Assembly: GCA_002394665.1 (NCBI GenBank)
Contig: DGUL01000007.1
Location: forward strand, 90,544 to 154,543
Reading direction: 5' to 3'
Length of the DNA: 64,000 nucleotides
From: Rickettsiales bacterium UBA4311
GTDB taxonomy: Bacteria > Pseudomonadota > Alphaproteobacteria > Rickettsiales > Deianiraeaceae
In this document: positions 51,380 to 59,518 of the stretch, one piece after another
How the letters are laid out: the number at the start of each line of letters is the position of its first letter
Position numbering within the stretch: the stretch's first letter is position 1
Position numbers and translations under genes: made by a program
Notes under the pieces: generated by a model
What the model saw: the letters and a program-made list of their open reading frames with translations, nothing else
Told to the model about the DNA's origin: nothing
Databases searched by the model: none

Positions 51380-51407
51380 TTGACAACAAACGGCAAAAAT
51401 ACATAAT
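51380..51407 (+). promoter_or_regulatory. Promoter of the pseudopilin gene, leaderless start
   Basis: TTGACA (51380-51385), 16 bases, CATAAT (51402-51407). Transcription would begin near 51413-51415, which coincides with the GTG start at 51413. No ribosome binding site is visible, so the transcript is predicted to be leaderless, as for carD. Confidence 0.55.
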
Positions 51408-51412
51408 AGAGA

Positions 51413-53770
51413 GTGTTGTTTTTTTTAAAAAAAAAATACAAAAAAGCGGTTTCGTTGATTGAAACTTCTGTTGTCTTAGGAATTCTTGGAGCGTCCATTG
51501 CAACTGCAATTCCTGCGATTTCTTATCTAAAAAACATAACTCCAAAAATGACAGACGAAACAAAAATGCAAAACATTAAATCGGCACTGAAAGAATACTT
51601 TAAAATTCACAATCGCTTACCAAAGCCGGCATCAATAAAACTTGCAAGAAGTAGCTCAAATTATGGATTAGAAAAAACAACAACCGACGACAACGATTTA
51701 TCTTTTGATAGCGATTTTCACACAGCAACAACGGAGAAAAATTTTTCAACAGATACCGCAAATAAAAACACGGCCGTTCCGTCAGATTATCAGCAAGTTG
51801 AATACATTGAATCGACAGGGACGCAGTATATTGATACCGGTTTTAAGCCAAACAGCAATACTAAACTTGAATTCAAGATTAACTTCCAAGGCGGAGGGCA
51901 TTTTTTAGCTTATGATAAAAATAACAGATACGGGTTTTACTACGATGGCGTCAATTTTAGATATGACAGACAAACTCTTATGACAAATGTTGGAACTTTC
52001 AATACTGGGGTCGATTGGTACATTGAAGAGTATAAAGGAGTCAAAATCGGCACATCTCCCAATAGCCTAACAACTTACGCTACCGATACAACAAGTTTTA
52101 GCGTAAACCAAAATTTCTGCCTTTTTGCAATGTGTTATAATACGGATAACACACCGAACTGGTTTTCGAAGGCCAAACTATATTATTTCAAAATGTACAA
52201 CAACGGAACTTTAATAAGAGATTTTGTTGCTTGCTATCGCAAAAGCGACGGAGTAGCCGGTATGTATGACACCGTTGGGAAAAAGTTTTATACAAATGCA
52301 AATTCAAGCTCAACGGCAAATTTCGTCATAGGCCAGGCTCAAACAAGCATAAATGTAAAATACATAATCCACCGCGGAATTGTTCCGTTTAAAGAATTAG
52401 GTTTATCAGAAAAGGACGTTGTTGATAACAACGGCAACTTTTTTGAGTATTATGTTCCAGAAATTATGACATTAAAAAAAGGAACGGCACCAACGACATA
52501 TCAAAACAATGCGACAACGACGGCATTTTACAAAGTTGGTTATGGCAAAAAAGGTGGAAAAAACGGAGAATATTATGAATATCCTTGCATTTCTCAAAAA
52601 AACAGCAAACCGGAATATTTGTGCGAAAAAGGTGAATACGACCAACACGGAGTAGAATTTATAGAAAGCAATAACCCAAACATTCCAAACACGTACGAAC
52701 AAGTGGAGTACATCCAAGGAACTGGGTCGCAAAAAATAAATTTAAACTATACACTTACAACATCAACAAGAATTCAATTCAAATACGTCTACCAAGCTTA
52801 TTCCGGTGGTATTTTTATAGGAAAAATATATGAAAATGGTTCCGATAATAATGATTATCGCTTTTTTCGTGCTAACGACGTCACTTACTTTGATGCTGGA
52901 GACAATTCAACAAGGATTGGAACAACTTACATAACCTCAACAACTTCAATTTATGAAACCGAAATTTATAACTATGGGATAAAAGATTTGTCCGGAAATT
53001 ATGTCGTCGCAACTTCAAACGGCACCGTAAACGTTTCTTCGGCTCAACCATTTGGAATTTTTATGACGAGTGGCGACTATGGAAAAATATATTACATCAA
53101 AATCTATGAAGGAACAACCTTAAAAAGGCATTATTTGCCGTGTATTAGAAAATCTGACAAAGTGATTGGACTTTACGACACCATTGAAAAAAAATTTTAC
53201 ACAAATTCCGGAACTGGAACGTTTTTATATGGGTTGAAAAACACAATAGAAACACGCTATATTCAACCGCCTTATGGTCTTCGCATCAGAGATATTGAAG
53301 TAGAACAACAAACTGCAAAATATGACAACAATAAAGGTGTTTATGTGGTTGACCCGACACAAGCATATGTTGACAACAATGGCGAAATTGCTTATGTTTT
53401 GATTTCTCACGGAGAAAATAGCAATAAAACTTGCGGGATACAAAGTCCGAAAACAAACAATACAGCACCGGTATTTATTTCATCATTAACCAGTTGTGCA
53501 AAAATAGGACAAAACGATAAAGATACAATAACCGCAAACACTCTTGACGATTGCGTAAAAACAACAACCAGTAAATACGAAGCTCAAAACTGCTTCAATG
53601 TAGAAGAAAATGATGCATTTGATTTAATTGGTAGAGAAAAATTTTTATCTGGCAAAAACCACGAAATTACCTTTTATCAAGGTAAAAAAAGCCAATCTTT
53701 TGACGACATAGTTGAATATGAAACCCTTGCAGGGTTGCTATACGGAGGCACGGCAGTAGCAAATTATTAA
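51413..53770 (+). CDS. Pseudopilin-like protein with two lectin-like (LamG-type) repeats
   Basis: 785 residues with the type IV prepilin N-terminus: a basic KKKYKKA leader, then VSLIETSVVLGILGASIATAI with Glu at +5 of the predicted mature chain. The residue before the cut is Ala rather than Gly. Two homologous modules follow at about residues 123-300 (QVEYIESTGTQYIDTGF) and about 425-600 (QVEYIQGTGSQKINLNY), each ending with YxKIY/xFYTN-type strands and KxIGLYD. The modules resemble concanavalin/LamG-like domains often found in gut-associated bacteria. The C-terminus has several Cys. It may be a minor pilin tip adhesin. The start is the GTG at 51413. Confidence 0.8.
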   Translation: MLFFLKKKYKKAVSLIETSVVLGILGASIATAIPAISYLKNITPKMTDETKMQNIKSALKEYFKIHNRLPKPASIKLARSSSNYGLEKTTTDDNDLSFDSDFHTATTEKNFSTDTANKNTAVPSDYQQVEYIESTGTQYIDTGFKPNSNTKLEFKINFQGGGHFLAYDKNNRYGFYYDGVNFRYDRQTLMTNVGTFNTGVDWYIEEYKGVKIGTSPNSLTTYATDTTSFSVNQNFCLFAMCYNTDNTPNWFSKAKLYYFKMYNNGTLIRDFVACYRKSDGVAGMYDTVGKKFYTNANSSSTANFVIGQAQTSINVKYIIHRGIVPFKELGLSEKDVVDNNGNFFEYYVPEIMTLKKGTAPTTYQNNATTTAFYKVGYGKKGGKNGEYYEYPCISQKNSKPEYLCEKGEYDQHGVEFIESNNPNIPNTYEQVEYIQGTGSQKINLNYTLTTSTRIQFKYVYQAYSGGIFIGKIYENGSDNNDYRFFRANDVTYFDAGDNSTRIGTTYITSTTSIYETEIYNYGIKDLSGNYVVATSNGTVNVSSAQPFGIFMTSGDYGKIYYIKIYEGTTLKRHYLPCIRKSDKVIGLYDTIEKKFYTNSGTGTFLYGLKNTIETRYIQPPYGLRIRDIEVEQQTAKYDNNKGVYVVDPTQAYVDNNGEIAYVLISHGENSNKTCGIQSPKTNNTAPVFISSLTSCAKIGQNDKDTITANTLDDCVKTTTSKYEAQNCFNVEENDAFDLIGREKFLSGKNHEITFYQGKKSQSFDDIVEYETLAGLLYGGTAVANY

Positions 53771-53829
53771 AACAATCTTGCAATTTAAAAAGATAAAATA
53801 AAGCTTCGTTGTAATTGAATTTTACCTTT

Positions 53830-54282
53830 ATGTTAAATAAAGTCATATTGATTGGAAATGTTGGAAGCGACCCAGATGTTAGAGCTTTACCAAATGGTGG
53901 AAAGGTTGCGAATTTCTCGCTTGCGACAAGTGAATATTGGACAGACAAAAACGGAGAAAGACAAAGCAGAACAGAATGGCATAAAATTGTAATTTATAAT
54001 GAAAACCTTGTAAAATTAGTTGAAAAAGCAGTTCATAAAGGCTCTCGTTTATACCTTGAGGGCATGATAAAAAGCAGAAAATACACAAGCCAAACAGATG
54101 GAATTGAAAGAACTATTGTTGAAATTGTCTTACAAGGATATGATCATACAATAAAATTGCTCTCACCTCGTCAAGAAGGAGGAGAAAGAAGTGAAAATTC
54201 TTCTTACGGCAACAATGAACCACAAAAAGAACAAAATGAAAACATCAGCAGTGAAAATGCAGATGATGACATTCCATTTTAG
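53830..54282 (+). CDS. ssb: Single-stranded DNA-binding protein
   Basis: Coats single-stranded DNA in replication and repair. The OB fold is clear: MLNKVILIGNVGSDPDVR, VANFSLATSEYW, TEWHKIVIYNENL, LYLEGMIKSRKYT. The flexible tail ends DDDIPF, the conserved tip that binds other proteins. Length 150 from the ATG at 53830 (a longer frame from 53815 is not needed). It stands 59 bases after the pseudopilin gene and 22 bases before argD. Confidence 0.95.
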   Translation: MLNKVILIGNVGSDPDVRALPNGGKVANFSLATSEYWTDKNGERQSRTEWHKIVIYNENLVKLVEKAVHKGSRLYLEGMIKSRKYTSQTDGIERTIVEIVLQGYDHTIKLLSPRQEGGERSENSSYGNNEPQKEQNENISSENADDDIPF

Positions 54283-54304
54283 TTTTAAAAACTAGGAGCT
54301 GTTT

Positions 54305-55537
54305 ATGTATAATAATTCCTCTGTTCTCGGAGTTTATAAAAGGTTTAATTTTGAACCAAAGCGGGCTGATGGGGTTTATTTATATGGAGAAAACGGCGAG
54401 CGAGTTCTGGATTTCTCTGGTGGAGTTGCTGTGAATATTCTTGGCTACAACAATAAAGTCATTGAAAAGGCTTTGTTGAAGCAGTTAAATAGAGGATTTT
54501 TTGCTCAATCAAACTTATTTTATAACGAAGAACAAGAGAAATTAGCCAAAAAACTTTGCAAAAAAGCAGGATTTTACGAAACGGAAGACATAAAAAAAAA
54601 AACAACTGGAAGAGTATTTTTTTGTAATTCCGGTGCGGAAGCAAACGAATGTGCTATAAAAATTGCAAGAAAACGATACAATATTCTTTGCGAACGAGAA
54701 TATAATGAAATAATTTGCTTCAATAACGCATTTCACGGGCGAACAATGGCAACAATTAGTGCGACGAAAAGGAAAAAATTAACTTTTGGATTTGAGCCAC
54801 TTTTACAAGGTTTTAAAATTGCAGAATTTAACAATATTCGCTCCGTGGAAAAACTTATAACAGAGCACACGAGTGCGGTAATGCTTGAAACAATACAAGG
54901 TGAAGGTGGAATTTTGCCTTGCGATGTAAAGTTTTTGCAAGATTTAAGAAAACTTTGCACATACCACAAAATTGGCTTAATTCTTGATGAAGTTCAATGC
55001 GGAAACGCAAGGAGCGGAACATATTTTGCATTTGAAAAATATGGAATAAAACCAGATATAATAACAACAGCAAAAGGACTTGCTGGCGGACTACCAATTG
55101 GAGCTTGTATTGCTAATCACGAATTTGCAAAGTATATGGATGTCGGCTCTCACGGAAGCACGTTCGGAGGCAATGCTTTATGTTGTTGTGTTGCAAATTC
55201 TGTTTTTGATATTTTATCAAACAAAAAATGTTTAGACCATATTGAAAATATTGGCAAAAAGCTTATTGCGATGCTTTCGGGACTTTCAAAAAAATATCAT
55301 CACATAATAGAAAATGTTTCTGGTATCGGCTTAATGATTGGAATAAAAATCAACGATGATGTTAACAATAGAAAATTTGCTGAGTTATTACTTTCCAATG
55401 GGCTCTCTTCTGCTCCCGCAAGCAATAATACAATTCGTTTTTTACCTCCTGCGATAATACAGGAAAAACATATAAAAGAAGCAAAAGAGATTATAGAAAA
55501 CAGCATTTCACAGCTCAAAATCATTGAAAGTTATTAA
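54305..55537 (+). CDS. argD: Acetylornithine/succinyldiaminopimelate aminotransferase-type enzyme (ArgD)
   Basis: PLP-dependent class III aminotransferase of arginine (and lysine/DAP) synthesis. Seen: YGENGERVLDFSGGVAVNILGY, FFCNSGAEANECAIK (PLP-binding), AFHGRTMATI, LDEVQCGNARSGT with the Asp that binds PLP, and TTAKGLAGGLPIGAC with the Schiff-base Lys. Length 410. An AGGAG ribosome binding site precedes the ATG at 54305. Ornithine versus DAP preference cannot be read. No other arg gene is in the window. Confidence 0.93.
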   Translation: MYNNSSVLGVYKRFNFEPKRADGVYLYGENGERVLDFSGGVAVNILGYNNKVIEKALLKQLNRGFFAQSNLFYNEEQEKLAKKLCKKAGFYETEDIKKKTTGRVFFCNSGAEANECAIKIARKRYNILCEREYNEIICFNNAFHGRTMATISATKRKKLTFGFEPLLQGFKIAEFNNIRSVEKLITEHTSAVMLETIQGEGGILPCDVKFLQDLRKLCTYHKIGLILDEVQCGNARSGTYFAFEKYGIKPDIITTAKGLAGGLPIGACIANHEFAKYMDVGSHGSTFGGNALCCCVANSVFDILSNKKCLDHIENIGKKLIAMLSGLSKKYHHIIENVSGIGLMIGIKINDDVNNRKFAELLLSNGLSSAPASNNTIRFLPPAIIQEKHIKEAKEIIENSISQLKIIESY

Positions 55538-55747
55538 AGTTTTTTTTAATTTTTTCACCTTTCTTTTTTTTCTCTTTTCCGTCTTTGTTAACTTCTTGTT
55601 TTTTTTCTTATTCACGTCTTTGTTTTTCCTTGATTTTTGTTTTCGTTTTCTAATGTTTAACTTTAAAAACTTTTCTTCAATTTTAAATAAAACCTTAAAT
55701 TTACTATACTCTTCATTTAAAATGATATTAAATTTCACCTTCCACAA
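55508..55747 (-). CDS. Very basic small protein downstream of murF, doubtful
   Basis: A 79-residue frame starting at a TTG/GTG just after the murF stop, overlapping the end of argD on the other strand. The middle is almost only Lys and Arg (KKKNKKLTKTEKRKKRKVKKLKK). The first 30 residues look like a folded start (IILNEEYSKFKVLFKIEEKFLKL). It may be a nucleic-acid-binding protein. The opposite strand is open as well (T-rich), so chance is a real alternative. Confidence 0.35.
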   Translation of the reverse strand: MWKVKFNIILNEEYSKFKVLFKIEEKFLKLNIRKRKQKSRKNKDVNKKKNKKLTKTEKRKKRKVKKLKKTLITFNDFEL

Positions 55748-57184
55748 TTAACCTTTCAATTTTTGAATTAGTTTATCAAAATGAAAACTATGCGATGCTT
55801 TAAAAAGCAACACATCTCCGTCTTTCGTGAAGTTTTCAATTTCATTTTCAAAATCTTCTGTTTTTTGAAAAAACAACTTTTCCACGTCGTCCGGCAAATT
55901 TTCAAAAATTGCCCTGCTCTCTTCTCCTATTAAAACAATATAGTTTATTTTATTCTCCACTAAAACGTCAGCAATTTCTTCGTGCAATTGCTTTGATTTT
56001 TCTCCAAGTTCAAGCATATCACCTACAATAGCAATAATTCTTTTGTTTTTATCTTTATTTTTTTCCTTTAAAACACCTAAAGCTCTTATTGAGGCCTTTA
56101 ATGCTTCTGGGCTTGAATTATAACAATCGTTGATAATTTTTATAGTTTTGCCTTCTTTTGTTTTTATGTCCTCAATATTTCCTCTACCTTCAACCGCGGA
56201 AAATTTTCGCAAACATTCTGCAACTTTTTGCGGTTTTATTCCCAAATTTTCAGCAACAGCAAAAACAAAAAGCGAATTTTCAACATTTGCAAACTTGTAG
56301 TCCTGTATTTCACAATCAACAATTTCTCTATTGCAATGAACTTTATATTTTGTTGTAAAATTATCGGTAAATTCATATTCAACAACAAAAACATTGCTAT
56401 TTTTACCACCAACTTTTAATATATTGCCAATACCCTTACTTTTTGCAATTTCAAGCAAGTTTAAAAAATACTCATTACTTTCATTTAAACAAACAAAACC
56501 ATTTTTCTCTAAACCATTAAAAATTTCAGCTTTCGCCTCAACTATCTCGCTAACATTTTTAAAATTCCCAAGATGGGCATTTGTAATATTCGTTATAATT
56601 GCAACATCAGGGCAAGCAATTTTTGTTAAATAATCAATCTCTCCTGTATGATTCATTCCCATTTCCAAAATTAAAACTTCCGTGTCCAAAGGTGTATTAC
56701 AAATCGTCAATGGCAAACCAATATGGTTATTATAATTTTTTGACGCTGTGAAAGTTTTGAAAAACTTTGAAAAAACAGAAAAAAGCATCAATCTTGTCGT
56801 GGTTTTGCCAACATTTCCAGTTATACCAATAACTTTCGCCTTCAAACGATTTCGTTGAAAAATAGCTATATCCTTCAATGCTTCTATTGAGTTCTTTACA
56901 ACGGCATATCCAATGCCTTTTTGTTTTAAAAAATCCTTCTCTTCATCATTTAAATGTTCACAAACGATAAAAACCGCACCATTTTCAATGGCTTGTCTAA
57001 TGTATTTATGCCCATCGTTGTTCTCTCCTTTAATAGCTATAAATAAGCTATTTTCTTTTGCCTCGCGGTCATCTATAACGACCGAGCTTATCAAAATGTT
57101 TTCCGGAAAAAAAAGTTTTTCTTCTCCGAGTTTTTCAAATGGCAACCGCAAATCACGCCATAATAATAGACTATTTTTAAGCAT
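55748..57184 (-). CDS. murF: UDP-N-acetylmuramoyl-tripeptide--D-alanyl-D-alanine ligase MurF
   Basis: ATP-dependent ligase that adds D-Ala-D-Ala to UDP-MurNAc-tripeptide. Seen: SSVVIDDREAKENSLFIAIKGENNDGHKY (N-terminal domain), the ATP loop IGITGNVGKTTTRLML, YNNHIGLPLTICN, ILEMGMNHTGEIDYLT, NITNAHLGNF, and in the C-terminal domain NDCYNSSPEALKASI and GDMLELGE. Length 478 is slightly above the usual 450. The other mur genes here (murG) are 31 kb away. A 17-A run lies just upstream of the start. Confidence 0.94.
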   Translation of the reverse strand: MLKNSLLLWRDLRLPFEKLGEEKLFFPENILISSVVIDDREAKENSLFIAIKGENNDGHKYIRQAIENGAVFIVCEHLNDEEKDFLKQKGIGYAVVKNSIEALKDIAIFQRNRLKAKVIGITGNVGKTTTRLMLFSVFSKFFKTFTASKNYNNHIGLPLTICNTPLDTEVLILEMGMNHTGEIDYLTKIACPDVAIITNITNAHLGNFKNVSEIVEAKAEIFNGLEKNGFVCLNESNEYFLNLLEIAKSKGIGNILKVGGKNSNVFVVEYEFTDNFTTKYKVHCNREIVDCEIQDYKFANVENSLFVFAVAENLGIKPQKVAECLRKFSAVEGRGNIEDIKTKEGKTIKIINDCYNSSPEALKASIRALGVLKEKNKDKNKRIIAIVGDMLELGEKSKQLHEEIADVLVENKINYIVLIGEESRAIFENLPDDVEKLFFQKTEDFENEIENFTKDGDVLLFKASHSFHFDKLIQKLKG

Positions 57185-57198
57185 TCAAAACCAAGTTC

Positions 57199-57215
57199 AA
57201 AAAAAAAAAAAAAAA
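57199..57215. repeat. 17-base A homopolymer
   Basis: Seventeen consecutive A residues between murF and the divergent promoter of the 57272 gene. It can slip during replication and may vary in length, or reflect a sequencing artefact; it could also tune the promoter as an UP-like element. It lies 13 bases upstream of the TTGACA box. Confidence 0.8.
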
Positions 57216-57228
57216 TAATCATCAATAT

Positions 57229-57256
57229 TTGACACAAAATATTTTTTCTGTAATAT
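57229..57256 (+). promoter_or_regulatory. Promoter of the 57272 gene
   Basis: TTGACA (57229-57234), 16 bases, TAATAT (57251-57256). The ATG at 57272 follows with a predicted leader of about 9 bases and no obvious Shine-Dalgarno sequence. Long A/T tracts upstream may act as an UP element. Confidence 0.6.
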
Positions 57257-57271
57257 CTTGTTGTCATTGTT

Positions 57272-57973
57272 ATGAGTTTTTTAAATGGCGACACCTCTAC
57301 GATATCTTCGGCACAATTAGCGGACAATGCTAATGCAGCTATAAATGAAACAGACAGGTATAATTTGTGGACAAATGCCAATGCTACAGCGGAAGCCGCC
57401 CAAGAACAAAACAGCACACTTGGATCAAAAGCAATGGTAGGATTTGGTTTTGCCGGTGTTGTTGTGTCATCTGTTTTGTTAGGTGGAAAAGTTTTTGGAG
57501 AAACAGTGGACGGTGTCAAAAAAAATCCTAAAGAAGTGAAATGGGCTATTGCAATAATAATCGTGGCCTGTACTTTATTAGCATTAGCCGGTATTGTCTC
57601 TTCCTTAAAAGGTACCGCAAGAAACAATCAGTTAGCTGACGATATGAATAAAACGGCAATTGAAAATCAGAAAGGCCTGCAAGAACAAGCAAAGATGATG
57701 GTAAAAAGACATAAAGAATCAACTGATGCCGATACAAAACTTTATAAACAAAAGTCAGCTCTTATTGGGAAGGGTTTGGCAAACGCGGTTGCAAAACAAA
57801 CCGATCAGCTAATAGTCGATTCCAAGAAGGCTGGGCTTGATCTTGTAAGAGAGGCTAGTACGATTAAAGACACAGAAAACTTAAGTACAGCTATAGACAG
57901 TTTGTCAAGTATAAACAATATGAAATCAGCAATTGAAAACTCCGGAATGCTTAGGGGAGCTGTTGGTATATAA
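57272..57973 (+). CDS. Unknown membrane protein with a helical tail
   Basis: 233 residues, no family recognised. Residues 1-50 are Ala/Asn-rich (ADNANAAINETDRYNLWTNA). Two membrane helices follow (about 53-72 and 90-112, AIAIIIVACTLLALAGIVSS), then a long amphipathic helical region (about 115-233) with repeated Lys/Ala/Glu (QEQAKMMVKRHKESTD). Composition is less AT-biased than neighbours. A strong promoter with a short leader lies directly upstream, suggesting good expression. Possibly a pore or envelope protein; no function claimed. Confidence 0.7.
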   Translation: MSFLNGDTSTISSAQLADNANAAINETDRYNLWTNANATAEAAQEQNSTLGSKAMVGFGFAGVVVSSVLLGGKVFGETVDGVKKNPKEVKWAIAIIIVACTLLALAGIVSSLKGTARNNQLADDMNKTAIENQKGLQEQAKMMVKRHKESTDADTKLYKQKSALIGKGLANAVAKQTDQLIVDSKKAGLDLVREASTIKDTENLSTAIDSLSSINNMKSAIENSGMLRGAVGI

Positions 57974-58044
57974 AAATATCGGAATATTTTTTTTAAATTC
58001 TCCTTGTAAATTAAAAATCGTATTCTCATCTTTGTCGTTTTCTT

Positions 58045-58275
58045 ATGGCTCCAACCTCAAAGAATGCCAAAAAAAATCGTGGTTCGGGTGTAAAATTAAT
58101 AGTAAATTATAACGGCAAGGAAGTTGAAGTTTGCCCTGCTCTTTTTATCGGTAAACACGTTGGGATGAAAAACTATATGGCAGTTCAAGATAAAAACACA
58201 AAAACTTTATTGCTTGATGAAAAGAAACAGCCATTAGTTTGGAAGATTACAAAAATAGAAAAGAGAGTTGCTTAA
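58045..58275 (+). CDS. Small basic protein, unknown
   Basis: 76 residues, starting MAPTSKNAKKNRGSGVKLI. Lys-rich first 15 residues, then a compact alpha/beta-looking part (VNYNGKEVEVCPALFIGKHVGMKNYMAVQDKNT is cut short here: key parts EVEVCPALFIG and KNYMAVQ) and an end LVWKITKIEKRVA. Not recognised. The regular hydrophobic pattern and well-behaved start support a real gene. Confidence 0.6.
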   Translation: MAPTSKNAKKNRGSGVKLIVNYNGKEVEVCPALFIGKHVGMKNYMAVQDKNTKTLLLDEKKQPLVWKITKIEKRVA

Positions 58276-58390
58276 ACGTATATTTGTGGGATATAAATAC
58301 TTTGAGCTTTGCATAAGCTATTTACGACAAGCTGTTTAGTGTTATTTGGGTGTTTTTTCTCCTTGGAGAAGAGGTTTTTTTTATCATTTT

Positions 58391-59371
58391 ATGTGTCTTG
58401 TACTTTCTAATTTTCACTCTGTTGTCATTAAAAATTTGTCCTTTTTACTGCTTTCTTTTGCTATTTTTTCTTGCTCAAATGGAAAAAAAACAAAACCAAT
58501 TATAATAAAATCGCCAACTTGGACGCGTGAATACAACAATAAAAACAATTTCTCTGCCATTGGTATAACTACGAAAGAAGGTAATCTAAAAGAAAAAATT
58601 AAATATGCTGAAAAAAATGGGATACAAAATTTAAAAACAAACCTTGGTGTTGAATTAGAAAATTTCTTACTACAAGAAATGGCTTGCTTTGAAAAAGACA
58701 GAAGAAATTTAATTGTTTCAACACTTTTGAGCGACATAAACAATAACATTCGTGTGAGAAAATTAGAAGACATAACAAGAAGAGAGGATGTGTGGAAAAA
58801 CCCAAATAATAATTCTCTATATGTTTTAATGGTAGCGGATAAGGGTCTCGTTGCTAATGCGATAATATCTGCATTGGAGAGTATAAAAGGCAAATATAGG
58901 ATATACCCTGAGGTTCAGCAAATTATAATTGATGCTAAGTATGATATTTTTGCAAACAAATTTAAAGCACGGAAAAGAGTTTGTAATAATAATAAAGAAG
59001 AGCAAAACACCAAAAATTTTAACAAAACAGAGAAAAATGTAGAACAAAAAACATCAAATTTAGAAGAAAAAAAAGACGATAGTAGCAAACAAGATAATAT
59101 GAAAGAAGAAAAAAATAAAACTTTAAGAGTTGATGGGAAAAACAATAACAAACAAACAGATGGTTTAAATATAAAAAACGTTATTATTTCCGGCAAAACA
59201 GAAGGAGATAATAAAGAGGAAGAAGCTGAAAATGTCCAAAGTAAGGATGCCATTGAAGACCAAATAAAATTGATGAAAAATAAATACTCAGATGAAGAAA
59301 TAACAAAAATAGTTGAAGAAGCCATAAAGTTGGCAGATTTACAAATCGATGATCGGCAAGAGGAATATTGA
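58391..59371 (+). CDS. LPP20-like lipoprotein
   Basis: Predicted outer-membrane lipoprotein. From the ATG at 58391 a hydrophobic signal ends in FAIFSC, where Cys would be lipidated (lipobox with Phe at -2, so somewhat weak). The mature part starts with SPTWTREY and FSAIGITTKEG, the xPxW...GxG pattern of the LPP20 family, followed by AEKNGIQNLKTNLGVELE and VLMVADKGLV. From about residue 200 it turns into low-complexity Lys/Glu/Asn (EEKKDDSSKQDNMKEEKN), unusual for LPP20. Function in that family is not known. The frame upstream of 58391 lacks a signal and is rejected. Confidence 0.6.
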   Translation: MCLVLSNFHSVVIKNLSFLLLSFAIFSCSNGKKTKPIIIKSPTWTREYNNKNNFSAIGITTKEGNLKEKIKYAEKNGIQNLKTNLGVELENFLLQEMACFEKDRRNLIVSTLLSDINNNIRVRKLEDITRREDVWKNPNNNSLYVLMVADKGLVANAIISALESIKGKYRIYPEVQQIIIDAKYDIFANKFKARKRVCNNNKEEQNTKNFNKTEKNVEQKTSNLEEKKDDSSKQDNMKEEKNKTLRVDGKNNNKQTDGLNIKNVIISGKTEGDNKEEEAENVQSKDAIEDQIKLMKNKYSDEEITKIVEEAIKLADLQIDDRQEEY

Positions 59372-59518
59372 AAAAAAAAATACATTTAATAGATACAAAA
59401 AAATAAAATAAGAAAATGACAACTTCAAATAATTTCGTTGATTTTTTTAAAAATAACTGAAAAGTTCCATCTTGTCTTCCATTTTTAAAAAATAAAACAA
59501 AACAGCTTTTGAATAATT

